From contig JBBPFI010000011.1 of assembly GCA_037974965.1 (NCBI GenBank), forward strand, positions 1 through 64,000: a stretch of 64,000 bases of DNA. Direction: 5' to 3'. The notes under the pieces are model-generated. The model ran no database searches and was not told the DNA's origin. It saw only the letters and a list, made by a program, of their open reading frames with translations. Origin of the DNA: Dacryopinax spathularia (taxonomy: Eukaryota > Basidiomycota > Dacrymycetes > Dacrymycetales > Dacrymycetaceae). Of the stretch, positions 32,074-43,696 are shown piece by piece. A program made the position numbers and the translations under genes. Numbering within the stretch: the stretch's first letter is position 1; the number at the start of each line of letters is the position of its first letter.

Positions 32074-35009
32074 TCATAGACCTTCCTCAGCAGGAACATC
32101 CTTCCGAACAATACTATGCGTATTGAAGAACGGATTGTTAGGATCATACGGGAACTTCCTGACGACCACATCGCCCGTATAGTTCCACAGATCCGTGAAC
32201 GAATCCCTCAAGTCCACGGTACAAGCAGGTTGGATCGTTTCGGAACCGAACGTGTTTACCTCGGTGACGTCGCCGTTGTGGTAGTTTATCCGGGCTTGTT
32301 GGATTGTCTGGCGGGAGGGGTCGCCGTAGAGGTAGTTGAGCGGGGTGAGGATGAACCCGCCGTAGGCTGTGCTGAAGACCGTGTTGGGCAGGTCGCCGGT
32401 GTGGGGGACTATAACGGGATGAGCAGGAATGCAAGCGTTGGAAGACATGACAACTGACCATGGTGCATGCCAGCGTTAATCCACAGCACACTAAGCACAG
32501 TTAGACAAATTTTCAATCGTGCGGAAATTCTCACTTACAGATCCTCCTGTTCGATATCCTCACCGTCCAAGAACTTGGAGAAGTCGACGACCGGATCGGC
32601 AGTATCCTGGTTATTGAATGGATGCGAGGAACGCGGTTCGGTGTCTTTCTGCTTTGTGACCCAGAAATTCCTTTCCGACCAGTGCGCTGCATTCTCCAGG
32701 TTCGACGAGTTCAAGACAGTTAAGTGGACCGGTGCAGTAGCTGAAGGCAGTCAGCACGGTCATATCACAAAGGGTGATGTTGGCTCATACATGGCAGAAT
32801 TCGGAAGCCAGGGTATTCGCCATACTTGTTCGGCTTGTCCTTGTTCACGATCGCGTACAAGGCGGCAGAGTTGTACGGCCAGTCAATGCCGGTTTCGGTC
32901 GAGACGAACGACTTCTCCAGCTTCATCGTGTTGCGAGTCTTCCCGTTCGACCAAGGATACCTGAACTCGTATGAGAAACGATCTTTGACTAGAGCTGAGG
33001 TATATACTCGACGACGGCAGGAACGAGCGAAACATTCTGCAGACTGTTCTTCTGGCCGAGAATGTCCATGTCAACCTTGAAGTTAAGCACGTGGTCATGC
33101 ATGCTTCCTGAGAGGTATTCGTGGATACGGAAACCATACTCTTCATTCTTGGAAAAATAGGCAGATTGGATGTATCCACTGAGCACTTTGGTAAGTTAGT
33201 TGCCAATGATATACGGGTAATGGAAGCACCTTGCACGGACGGTCACATGCAATGAGCCATCCATGTAGAAGCTGTAGTCGAGCATATAGTCGTAGTTGCC
33301 GACTGTAGAGACCGTGCGGACGGTGAAGAACACATTCCGGGTGATAGTCACATACTGGCTGCTTGAATGGCGTTGAATGGGGTGTCCAGCATCCTGCTCA
33401 AACAGACCTGACCGGGGTTAGACAGGATTGCACTGAACATCATAAGCGAAAGACGCACAGATGTTGTTCAAGTGGGTCCTTGTCGTCTCATCGGCATAGA
33501 ACGTCGAGTTCAGATAGAAAGCGTAGCTTGGGCAGTCATATCCGTTGACCAGCTCGAACGCATAAGGACCGAAGCCATAGTATGTATCCAGATATGCGGT
33601 GCCGGATTGGACAGGATCATTGCCACTACAAATACGGATGAGAAACGTATCACGCTGCGACAAGCAAGTGCTTACGCGTAGTGAGCCAAAGCCTCTTGCA
33701 GGCCGATTTCGTAGATGATGCGTTCGCCCTTGAAGTTGATATCGAACAGCTTGATGCCGGTGTCTCGGGTGAAGGCAATGTAGAACTCGAAGTCCACTGC
33801 ACGGAGTCAGCCCTTGCTTCTCTGCTCAGAAACCAAATGGACTCACTCCACTGGACATACTGCTGCTCTACATCCACCTGGAATCGCTGGCCATCAGGCT
33901 GGATAAGCATAGGCGGATACTGCCAGTCCGTAGGGTTGACTGGCCCCAGCTGGTCAGTGCGCGCCCATTCCTCATCTTCGTTCGGACCGAACGTCTCAAT
34001 TTCACCAGAATAGAAAGCAGTTTTGAAGTCGTCGATAGTATCGTAGAAGATTCCATTATAGAGCACGCCCTTGTTCGACCACTGGCTGGGATCGCGGCCT
34101 GTGATATCGGACTTCAGGAAGAGGCCGAGAGGAAGGAGCGTAGAGTCGTCGTAAACATCGTTGTTGTTGTTCCAGAAGGTATCCCAGGAGATCGTCCGCC
34201 CGTCTTCGACGAACAATGGGTCGATCCCCCAGATGCTCATCGTGTCGTTGTCTAGCCCCATGGCAGTCTGTGCAAATGTTAGACATGACATGTTATAGGC
34301 AACGGCAGGCGGTGCATACACCATTCCAAAGAGCAAGCGTGATGTCAGCCAATTCGGCGCCGAAGCTATTCATGAAGTCGTTTCTAGCATCGTCATCTGC
34401 CGCATAGTTGTGGGAGACGCCCCATCCCTTGGTGTACGGGTACGCAAGCGGTTCGATAACGGTCTTGTCGCTGACCGGAAGTGGTCCGACGATGTAGTCC
34501 AGGAAGGCAGGGTTGTCCACGGAGGCGCGGTGATCGATTTCGATATGCGCATAGCGGGCAGGCTCAGCTCCACCTCCGTCGAAGTAGTTCAGTACATCGG
34601 TCTTGTTCGGAAGCATGAGCTCGACCAGAATGCTAGGCCAAAGGTAAGCTTCCGTAGATTCGAAAACTATAAAGGGTGCGCACAGAGAGTTGTCCCAATT
34701 TGTGGCATTAGCCACGGCCGTCAAATTCAGCCAGGTCTGGTTGTGCGCGAACGATGTCACATCGGCAACTTCCTGCTCGGTCAGTCCAAGCCAGATGTTC
34801 TTCTTTGGCGCCTTGACGGTGTAGTTGCTGATGCCAGTCCCGCATGAATCTGTATCATTCCAGGGATGATCTCGCTTGTGCTGATTGATGGCGATCTCCC
34901 GCCTGGAGAGCGGGCGCTTGCCAGGGCCTTTCACCCATGGTGCTTTCGGATTGGCGCTTGCGGGCAAAGCCAGCAGCGCCAGAAGAAGCACAGAGGCGAG
35001 AACGACCAT
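32074..35009 (-). CDS. Secreted copper amine oxidase
   Basis: Many-exon gene from ATG 35009. A clear signal peptide (MVVLASVLLLALLALPASA) leads a mature enzyme that oxidises primary amines to aldehydes with release of hydrogen peroxide and ammonia. Catalytic features: LDTYYGFGPYAFEL carrying the active-site Asp, TVGNYDYMLDY whose first Tyr becomes the topaquinone cofactor, copper ligands in SGSMHDHVLNFKVDMD, and the third ligand in HHVPHTGDLPNTVF once a GTCAGT intron near 32452 is removed. N-terminal domains include LGLTEQEVADVTSF and ARYAHIEID. It looks complete. An extracellular amine oxidase lets the cell use amines as a nitrogen source. It is divergent from the THO subunit gene, with 633 bp between them. 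Confidence 0.92.
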
Positions 35010-35642
35010 GATGAAGCCGGCAGAAGAACACAGGGGACGACGCGCTCAAGCATTTCTGTAAAAGAGCGAACCAGCTCCTTATCTATAGCAGAGCAACTTC
35101 TTGCGTCTTCGGATTGTGCGTGCCGAAGTCGGCGAATGCTTCTATTTCCCTTGTTGCCAGTTGTAGTCATCAGGCACAAATGAATGAAGCACGCAGGAGG
35201 AGAGACAAGAGATAAGCAAGGTAGCACGTCCTATTGGACAGAGAAAGCCGTTTGCATGCGACGTCGAAGACACAAGCTATTTGCCTGGCTCTGAGCCGCC
35301 GGAACACGTTGTACAGGCTGGACCATGTTGTGAACCTGACCAGCGGACCAGTGATGACCATTTTGCTTATCTTCGCTCGGCTTCCTCCACTAGCAGCTTA
35401 AGATAGAGGACATGGGTAGTCAATCAACCGTTTGAATAGACACGGAAATATCGCAAGCGCCCGAAGTGTTTGCGTAAGACCCAAGACAACTGGCAACGGG
35501 CGGCGACCGCGTCGGACTCGGCCATACATTCGCGCTTCCTTCCAAATAACTCCGAGCGTTACTTCCGATAGTGGCAGTGCCATCAGGACCCTAGCTTTGG
35601 ATTGATGTGCCGCTTTGGACGCTTCGAGGAACAACCACCCAA

Positions 35643-38082
35643 ATGTCGGCTTTCACCCCTCATCTGGATCAACTCCTCCAACAGCTCGCCGACCTTAGGC
35701 CAGAAAGAGTTGACAAAGATGGGTTGGACGCTAGAGTCAAAGAAATGCTGGCGGGAGCCGCGGGCACATCAGGAAGCTCGGAGCTTGCTAGCGCACAATG
35801 GGCTCTGGCGGTGAAAGCGCGTGTCATGGAGGTCGCGGTGAGCAGTGTTCTCTGCGGAGCCCCGGATCGTGAATTGATCTTGTACCATAGGCAACAGAGG
35901 GGGAAGGTGATTCCGAGCAGTACTTTGCAGAGCTGTTTGATCTCTTGGACATTCTCCTGACCTTGAGCGAGCAAGGCAGGTTTCCCGGCGTCTACCCAAG
36001 GCACCTTCGCTGACGTCTCCCTCAGGCGCGTGCGAGACAATCGCACCCCTCAGCTTATTCGAAGAACTTCTCGACACCCAAACTATTCCCAGCTGCGAGG
36101 TCCTATGTGGCTGGCTGGAATCGCGCGTATCCCGCTTGACAGTGGCCATTCACAGCAGCCAAGCGATATCCTTGGCCTTGCTCCGCACTCTCAACGAGAT
36201 TCTCCGGCGCCTGTCCAAGTCAGCGCATACTCCGCTATGTGGAAGGATCATGCAGCTGTTGGCGAACAAGATCTTTCCTTTCGGCGAAAGGAGCGGCGTC
36301 AATCTGAGAGGCTCGTTCAATCTGGCGAACGTGACCAACTTCGACGAGACAGCTGAGGCCAACGGTACGACAGCTTCCGTGGCCACACTGAGCGTGCACT
36401 TACATGTGCACAGAGTTCTATACCACGTTCTGGTCCCTTCAGCAGTACTTCCGAGATCCCTCAATACTCGCATCAAAGGATCCTGGAGGGCCATCCATAA
36501 CCAAACTTCGGAGTCTGGTAGACAAGGTCCTGCCAGCTATCGCTGAAGCGACTGCAAAGGAGAAGCTCCTTACAGGAACGAAAGATGCGGAAGTCACAAC
36601 ATCCAAGAAGCGCTCCTTCGCCGATATGATGGCTGTGGACGACGAAGCGGAGGACAGCTTCTTCCCCAAGTTCCTGACCAGTCGAGAGCTGCTCGACTAT
36701 GAGGTGAGTGCTCTTCCGGTGTGTCTTGAGACACCAGCTTACGGCTCTTGCAGATGAGCGATACCGGATTCCGCCGCACTATTCTTCTGCAGATGAACAT
36801 CTTCCTGCAACATATCCTCTACTACACCGAGAAAGAGAAGACCCGCTGGCAAGAGCTGAAGAATCAAAGTCTACACATGGCCTTCGTTCTTGACGCGGAT
36901 AACGTAAGTGCCCACTCCTCGATTCGATTGTAGTGTTCACGTAGTCTTTTATCATAGGAAAAATGGGCCACGACTACCATCAGCAAGGTACTCGAACAGC
37001 TCCGACTCACTGTGCCGGCCGGCCGGACAATGGGCTCCACCACACAGCTCGTCACAACACGCGAGCGAAATTGGGTAAGCCTAAACCCCGGCTGTATACC
37101 TGTTTCAGATGCTAAGCCTGCGAACTAGATCGAGTGGAAGATTGGCCTGTGCAAAGATATCGCTAAACAGCCTATTCCTGCGGCGGACCTGGAGTCTGTT
37201 CGGAGGATGCTAAATGACAGAGCAAGTGAGGAGCGACGTTTTCCGTCAAACATCGCTCTAGAACTCGTCGACTCTTACGATAACTTCATGGGCTACGAAG
37301 GACCGGAGGATCTGGAACGTGACCTGCCGTATGTTCTCCTCTCAAGCCAGTACCTTATATAAGCTGACGTACTTCCAGCATCCCCAAGCTGGAAGATCTG
37401 CTCAAGCGCTACAACTTAGCCCAAGACAGGCTGGCCAAACGGCGTAAGGTTGTTGAAGCTGCGCGACAGCGGCAAGCGGCCGTCAATCAGAAGGTGGCTG
37501 ATGCGAAGAAGGCGCAAGCGGCGGAAACTCTCGCCAAGGAGCGAGAGAAGCTGGCCGAAAGCCAGAAAGCCGCGCCTCCTCCCAAGGCTGCGGAGGCCGA
37601 GAAAGACGATAATGCCTTGCAGCTGAACCTGCATGCCAAACCAAGCACGCCTCCTTCGACACCGCCTCGTGCACCAACGCCTTCAGGTACACAGTCTGCC
37701 CCAGGTTCGCCAAAAGCAGGACCTGCTAATCCAGCGCAATCAACTCCGAGCGCCACGGGCCCTGCCGCAGGTTCTGCTACACCTGTAAAACCGGCCATTG
37801 TTCATCCACCGAAGCCAATTCTGCCTTTACCCACAGATTCCAAGATCCTCGAGGAGGAAATGGCAAGTTCCCTTGCTCTTACTATGCATGTACCCATTGC
37901 TGACCCTGCTCACGTAGACCATTTCATCTTACAATTGGCGGGCCATTCGTCTTGCCAGGAGCTCCTACCTTCATCTCTTCAACCACGTGGGCATCGGAGA
38001 GTTGCCTCTTCTCATGGAGGCCATCCAGAAGGGAGAAGCGGCATCTCAGAAAGCGGCGCCCGCGTCGCAAAGCTCGTCTTAG
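35643..38082 (+). CDS. THO1: THO complex subunit 1 (Hpr1/THOC1)
   Basis: Multi-exon nuclear gene for the THO complex, which couples transcription to mRNA export. Family motifs: SLFEELLDTQTIPSCEVL and WLESRVSRLT (~36050-36130), LRTLNEILRRLSKS, FPFGERSGVNLRGSFN (~36280), FFPKFLTSRELLDYE (~36660), TGFRRTILLQMNIFLQHIL (~36770), NWIEWKIGLCKDI across an intron (~37130), and FMGYEGPEDLERDLP. The C-terminal third is a long charged helix (RQRQAAVNQKVADAKKAQA), then a Pro/Ser/Thr-rich linker and a final segment, WRAIRLARSSYLHLFNHVG, with a Ser-rich end. It is convergent with the FAD oxidase gene, with only 78 bp between stops. Confidence 0.9.
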
Positions 38083-38160
38083 GAGACAGCCTATGACATC
38101 CATCCATATCCCATGTATTACTAATGATCTAGAACCCGTAGATAATGAGACAGATCGCTA

Positions 38161-40071
38161 TCAAAGCTTGAAGCCTCCCGTCAGACCCATGACGTTATTT
38201 GGATCATATTGGGCCTTCAGCGCCTGCAATCTCGGCAGATTCGAGCCATAGAGTTGCTCGAGAGGGGTATTCGCGGGAGCGTAGTTGTTGTACTTCACAA
38301 CATTCTCCCCTGTCAGCGGTTGTCCCTCGTTGATGGCAGTCTGCATGATTATGTTTGCCGATTCTTGGACCGCATTCATCCAGAAGTTGTCGTCAAGCGA
38401 CAGCTCCCATGAGAAGGTAAAGCAGATCGGCAAAAGCTGTTCGCTATGAGGATAAGAGCCGCCTTGGTTGTTGCTGTTGAAAGCAGAGGCGAGGAAAGGC
38501 TCGACATCAATTGAGAAATAGAAGCTTCCGTGCAGGAGCTCGCCGAGAATGATCAAGAAGTCCTCGTCGCCATAGTACTGCCAAACGTCATCAGCTGTGC
38601 CACAACACACGCGGCGCCCCCTGCCCAAACTTACCAGCGTCTGGTTGATGACCTGTGATAGCACGTTCGGAGAGATGTCGTAGACCGGTGCTGTGTTGAA
38701 CGCCAATCTGTTTCCCGCCTCTGCATGACGCATGGACTGCGGTAGCGAAATTACGTACCTGCTGTACATGGTTGTATTGGACGGTGCCGCCCGAACCAGA
38801 TCACCGAATGAGCGCGTTGACAGATCATAGTACACCCAGGGGAAACTGAAAAACTGGTCAAAAGTCCCCTCAGGGGCCGTTGGAGCATCATAGAAGAGCA
38901 AGACGACTCCGATTGGCTATGCATCTTGTTCAAAGCCGTTAGGGCAACTGGCAGTGCAAGGGCACTTACCAGATCCAGAGCAGCTCCAAATGTTGGAAGG
39001 ATACTGGCCTTCGGGTCCGTATTCGTGGTGGTCCAGTTGATAACCGCGTTGGCCAGATCGTTGAGTTGAGTGGGCGCATAGGTGATGTATCCACCCTTTC
39101 CGACAACGTAAGTACACGCAAGTGGTATAATCATGTGCTCTTACCCAAACTTCAGTCTGAGGATATGCCTTCATGGTGAATCTCGTCACGATTCCGAAGT
39201 TCACTTGCCCTGCTCCCTTACAAGGGAATGAGCATGGGTTGCATGGGGGACGAGACATAACAGCGTACCTTCAATGCCCAGAAGAGGTCGGGATATGAGG
39301 TCGCACTCGGATACACGATCGTACCATTCGGAAGGACCAGCTCATACTCCACCATGTTGTCGACAGTGAGTCCATACTGGTTAGTCTTCCAGGAGTAGCC
39401 GCCACCGAGCGTGAAGCCTGCGACGCCCACGCCGGTGACGCGCCCGCCAACCACGTTTACACCTTGCGGTGTCAGAGCATCATAGACGTCGTCCCAAATC
39501 AGACCGGCGCCAATGTCGACAGTGGAGGTTTCCGCGTTGTACGTAACTTGCGAAAATCGGGTCATGGCAATCTGGACCCCGGTGGTAGAGCTGAAACCGA
39601 GATTTGGTGAATGGCCTCCACCTTTCACCTGGATGAACAGAACCGTGTCAAGGTGTAGTCCATTCCGAACCGGAAGTGGTAGCGTACTGCGAAGGGAGTT
39701 TGGGTGTTACCCAGTATGGTAATCTTGACCGGCGTTAGATCGGGCTAGAAAACAGCACAGTAGACGCACGATCGTGGCAACATCTTCCACGGTACCAGGC
39801 TCAACTGAGCATGTCGACGATTGAGCCGCGTTGATTGCCCAATGCAGAATGTCCTGCGTCCACTGATACGCAACTAGGTATATCTTAACTACAGCAGAGC
39901 CGCTTATTCTGAAAACGCACCTGGGTAGTAAACAGATGAGGCGGACGAGATGGCGCTCTCGATCTGCGAGCACACGGTTGCAGTGCTCGCCCGAGGATAA
40001 AAGTCATCATACGCCCAGACCCTAAGAGATCCGAGGAAGAGAAGAAGCAAGGGCGGCAAAAGGTATGGCAT
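38161..40071 (-). CDS. Secreted FAD-linked oxidase (berberine-bridge-enzyme-like)
   Basis: Multi-exon gene from ATG 40071. The signal peptide (MPYLLPPLLLLFLGSLRVWA) precedes a PCMH-type FAD-binding domain: VKGGGHSPNLGFSSTTG with the flavin-linked His in GGHS, VDIGAGLIWDDVYDAL, GGRVTGVGVAGFTLGGGYSW and VLPNGTIVYPS. The substrate domain follows, and the BBE-type C-terminus reads YNNYAPANTPLEQLYG and PRLQALKAQYDPNNVM. Such enzymes oxidise sugars or alcohols and make hydrogen peroxide; the exact substrate cannot be told. A TATATAA box on the minus strand at 40161-40167 is about 90 nt upstream of the ATG. The DNA transposon sits 600 bp upstream of its start. Confidence 0.88.
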
Positions 40072-40084
40072 GCTGGAACCCCCG

Positions 40085-40670
40085 AACACGAATACGAGCA
40101 CCAGAGAGCAGAGGGTTTGTTGGTGTTCCAGGGATTGCTGGCCTCCCCAGCTCGTCCATGTTATATATGATAAGATCGAGACGCCCAGGAGCACCGGAAT
40201 TCAGCGAAATTTGCTGAAGAATGACGCGCTGGGCTTCGAGATCCCATCTGGCAGCGTAAAAAGCGAAGCAACAGCGAAGATTGCATCGCGTATCGCGTGT
40301 TTGCAATACCGCGGCAAGCAGGTAATCAAGCAGCAGAAGGTCATTCGGGGCCCGCAAGAGTGGTCGGCAGGTATGCACAGACCATGGGCCTCTGTTTCCG
40401 CCCAGCCAATCGCCGGTGGGCTGAGCAGTCCAGTGCGGAGACAGTGCGCTTTCGAGGCAGTGGAAACCATAGGGACACGAGCTAGTGACGTATGAGATGG
40501 CGTGTTGCAAGATCTTGTAGGAGGAGGGGGTCAAGTTTGAGCAGGCAGTTGCGGAACCGCAGAACGGGCCCGCGACGGCGTGGGACGACCACAGAGGTCA
40601 GGCACGAGACACCCTGAGTCGCTCATGAAAGGAAGCGTCGTGTCAGCTTCTCCGTTCCTACTGACCAGAG
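40085..40670. promoter_or_regulatory. Upstream region of the FAD oxidase gene
   Basis: About 590 bp between the FAD oxidase start and the transposon. It contains the minus-strand TATATAA at 40161-40167, which overlaps a GATAAG (40169-40174 on the plus strand). No gene is supported here. The transposon insertion at 40671 may have separated distal promoter sequence. Confidence 0.4.
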
Positions 40671-40672
40671 TA

Positions 40673-40696
40673 TGGTGCGCGTCCCCTAAACACCGC
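40673..40696 (+). repeat. Left terminal inverted repeat of the transposon
   Basis: It begins TGGTGCGCG and contains CCTAAAC. It pairs with 43466-43489 read on the minus strand (TGGTGCGAGG, CTCTAAACGCC) with 18 of 24 positions identical. Confidence 0.8.
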
Positions 40697-40915
40697 AGGG
40701 TGCAACACCCCCGGTACCCGACTGTTATAGCTCGCTCAGATTATTCACAAACGAAAATCTAAACTGTAGAAATGATGCTATTGAAGGATTGCTTGCAGCC
40801 TGTCAATTTCATTTCGAATTATCTGCATTATTGAAAGAGTTATAAAAGCGTGAAAAATGGATTTGGACAAGCCCCAGGTAGTGGCTGTGCAGCCATGTCG
40901 TTGCCTCTTTCCACC

Positions 40916-43416
40916 ATGCCAAAAGCAACAAAAGCGCAGAAGCGAAAGCAAAGGATCATGGCAGAAGCCAGAGAAGCCAGAGCAGCAAAGCAACAAAAGG
41001 AACCGGTGCCAGTTCAGCTCAGCTCTGATGATGAGGATGGTCACTCCTGGCAGCCATCCGACTCCGACTACTTTTTTGACCATTCAGACGATTACTCTGA
41101 AGCCAGTCTTGAGTCAGAAACAGAGGCACTTGCAAAGCAGTATCCGGAGGTTGAGCTATTGCAAACCGGCACCAGGTTTGATCGAGAGCAATGGCAGAGT
41201 GCAGAGAAGGGGCTGAAGCGGAGTGTGGGATATGCAGGGACAAGTCGGCAGACATTAGAGAGGCATCGGATAAAGGCATATGCTCTGGAACAGTGCGCCC
41301 GTCACATTACTCTTCACTGTGGATGAGCGCTGATTCAGGAAATAGAGAGGCGCAGAATATGAGACCGATAACATCCTTCTTTACTGCTGCATGTTTTGAG
41401 CGCGAGCCTGCACCAGAGCCTGAGGACGAGCTGTATGTCATTGACAGCAGCAGCGAAGTGGAGGAGGTTCCGAACCTGGCACCAGTTCAGCCATATCTTG
41501 ATTGCACTCAGCCTCGCTCTGCACCAAAACCAGCTGCAGTCTTACGAAAGGAGCAACAAGAGGCGTTTCATCAAGCCTGTGTAGCGTATGTTGCCAGGTT
41601 GGAAAAACTGCTTAAAGACCATGATACCGGCAGAATCACTGGCTCTCTCCATGTTCAGCGAATCCGCACACTTGCAGCATATTATCAGCTTCGAAAGAAG
41701 AAGTACAAGAAGACGGTAGCCTCTGAGCTTGCATCACAATCACATGGGCGCTCCAAGTACTGGGGTGGCCGTCTTGTGCGGCAGTGGGGAGACATCTTTG
41801 AGCGGACAGGGGAGTTGCCAGTGTCTTTGCGTGGTGTGTGAAGTTACAGGAACTTGGCGCCAGGTTACTGATCTCATCTCAGGGCGGCATATCAAGAGCT
41901 TCTCCTTGCTGAATGACCCCGATGTCTGTGAGCAGTTACGTGCATTCCTTCGCTCAAACAAGTGGAGCATGGATCCTCGCAAGCTCGCCAAGTACACCAC
42001 GGATGTCATGTTGCCAGCAGAGCGTGACAAATATGCTCAAGGCCTTGTATATCATGAGATGCCAGCAGGGCTGCGATGCTATCTCCACGAGACTATCTTC
42101 CCTCGCATTGGCATCACAGTGACGAAGGGTATCTCATTGCGCACAGCAAGGCGATGGATGCGACGTGAGGGCTTTCGGTATATGTCATACAAGAAGGCAG
42201 TGTATGTTGAGTATGTGATGAACCTGGCGCCAGGTTGACCAGCGCTGATCAAGATGCAGTGGGCATGAAAGACCTGATGTTGTTGATTACCGCCAGAATG
42301 TGTTCTTGCCTGCCATGGAGGCACTTCAGCCACGTCTGCGTGAATGGGTCATGGGGAATGTACGAGAAGAAGTGCAGAAACCTTTTTATGGTGCACCACT
42401 GGTCAAGGTTGTTCATGACGAGTCAACATTTACCGCCAATGATGGAGAAGCCAAGAGTTGGGTCCTTGACAATCAGTTCAAGCTTCGGAAAAAAGGCGCT
42501 GGTCGTGGAGTGCATCGGTCCGACTTCCTCTGTTCCTCTGTTGGTTGGCTGAAGGATGCAGGGCAGCAGATCGAGTATGGCAAGGCATATGATGGCTATT
42601 GGACAGGCGAAATGCTTTGCAACCAGCTAAAAACACTGGCAATACCTGCTTTTGAGCGTGCGCATCCAGGACAACAAGCGCTGTTCATCTTCGATAACTC
42701 CTCTGGCCATGGTGCATATGCACCCGATGCGCTTCTTGCGAAGGAAATGAACCTGAATCCAGGTGGCAAACAGCCTCTCATGCGCAATGGCTGGTATATG
42801 CAGAACGGGCACCAGGTTTCTCAATGCATGGCCATTAATGGTATACCACGAGGTATCAAATCGGTCCTGCAAGAGCGTGGTCTCTGGTGCCAAGGCTTAT
42901 CTCTCAACTGCAGCAACCGTACAGACAAAACCGGCGCCAAGCTGAAGCACAGAGATGACAACAACTGCTGTGCAGTGCGGATTCTTGCATCACAACCAGA
43001 CTTTGCCGAACAAAAGCCCTGGGTGCAAGAGATCATTGAGGCTGCCGGACATCTTTGTCTCTTTCTGCCGAAGTTCCACTGCGAGCTCAATTTCATTGAA
43101 TACTTCTGGGGTGCCGTCAAGAAGTTCACACGTGGCATGTCTGTAACCTGGCGCCAGGTTGACAAGCACTGATCATCTCACAGAGGCTTGTGACTATTCG
43201 TTCGAGGGTTTGAAGAGAAATGTGCCTATCGGGCTTGAAGCCATCACAGTGGAGACCATTCGCAAATGGGAGCATAGGACTATGCGATGGATGGATGCCT
43301 ATCGAGGTGGGAAAACAGCAGATGAAGCACAACAGGCTGTGAAGCAGTACAGCAAACAGCGATACACATCACATAGACGCATTCCAGAGGCTTTTGCTGC
43401 GACCTTTGATACCTAA
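40916..43416 (+). CDS. DDE transposase with four introns
   Basis: Five exons (40916-41300, 41339-41833, 41883-42210, 42260-43131, 43184-43416) sum to 2,313 nt, 770 residues. The N-terminus is basic then acidic (MPKATKAQKRKQRIMAEA, LSSDDEDG). A DNA-binding helical part follows (LAAYYQLRKKKYKKTVASEL, TKGISLRTARRWMRREGF). The catalytic core has VVHDESTFTANDGEAKSW (first D), FIFDNSSGHGAYAPD (second D) and LPKFHCELNFIEYFWGAVK (E). The C-terminus has IRKWEHRTMRWMDAYRGG. Introns 2, 3 and 4 are 49, 49 and about 52 nt and share a palindromic core. Intron 3 has a perfect GTATGT donor and its removal restores VYVDGHERPDVVDYRQN, as expected of the family. Intron 1 is only 38 nt. For intron 4 an alternative GTAACC donor (43143) with acceptor at 43185 also keeps frame. 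Confidence 0.85.
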
Positions 43417-43465
43417 AATAGACTTTTTGCTTCCGTGGCCGGTCCTGGAGGATTTGGACAGGGTA

Positions 43466-43489
43466 GTGGCGTTTAGAGACCTCGCACCA
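43466..43489 (-). repeat. Right terminal inverted repeat of the transposon
   Basis: Mate of the left repeat at 40673-40696. Read on the minus strand it starts TGGTGCGAGG. It is followed by the TA target duplication at 43490-43491. Confidence 0.8.
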
Positions 43490-43696
43490 TAGGGGACAGA
43501 ACAAAAGGCCATCTATATACGACCCGCGGTCCTTGGGTTACAGCTGATTATCTCGCTTCATTGGAGAGAGCAAGGGTAGAGATTAGGGGAAGTGGGCCAG
43601 TGGCTCGCTGTACCATCATTCACTAAACATCACTGCATGCTCGAATCAGAGAGGCGGATGGTGCATTAACTTCGCATGCTTGCTGCTAATATAAGA

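Larger units (their letters stand above)
40673..43489 (+). mobile_element. Complete DNA transposon, Tc1/mariner-type (DDE), TA target duplication
   Basis: A 2,817-bp element flanked by a TA dinucleotide on each side (40671-40672 and 43490-43491). Its ends form imperfect 24-bp terminal inverted repeats with 18 of 24 matching bases; both begin TGGTGCG and share CTAAAC. Inside is one plus-strand transposase gene with four short introns and an intact coding sum. TA duplication, short inverted ends and a DDE transposase with an NFIE third-acid motif place it with Tc1/mariner-like elements of basidiomycetes. It looks autonomous. It inserted between the FAD oxidase and the mitochondrial protein gene and disrupts no coding region. 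Confidence 0.85.

Noticed and set aside
32074-32460. Apparent loss of the third copper ligand in the amine oxidase
   Set aside because: At first Tyr seemed to replace His in STAYGGF, but after removing the intron near 32452 the motif HHVPHTGDLPNT supplies the ligand in the position used by animal-type enzymes.
40022-40534. Minus-strand 170-codon frame upstream of the FAD oxidase
   Set aside because: It overlaps the oxidase start and promoter in another frame and has no family features.
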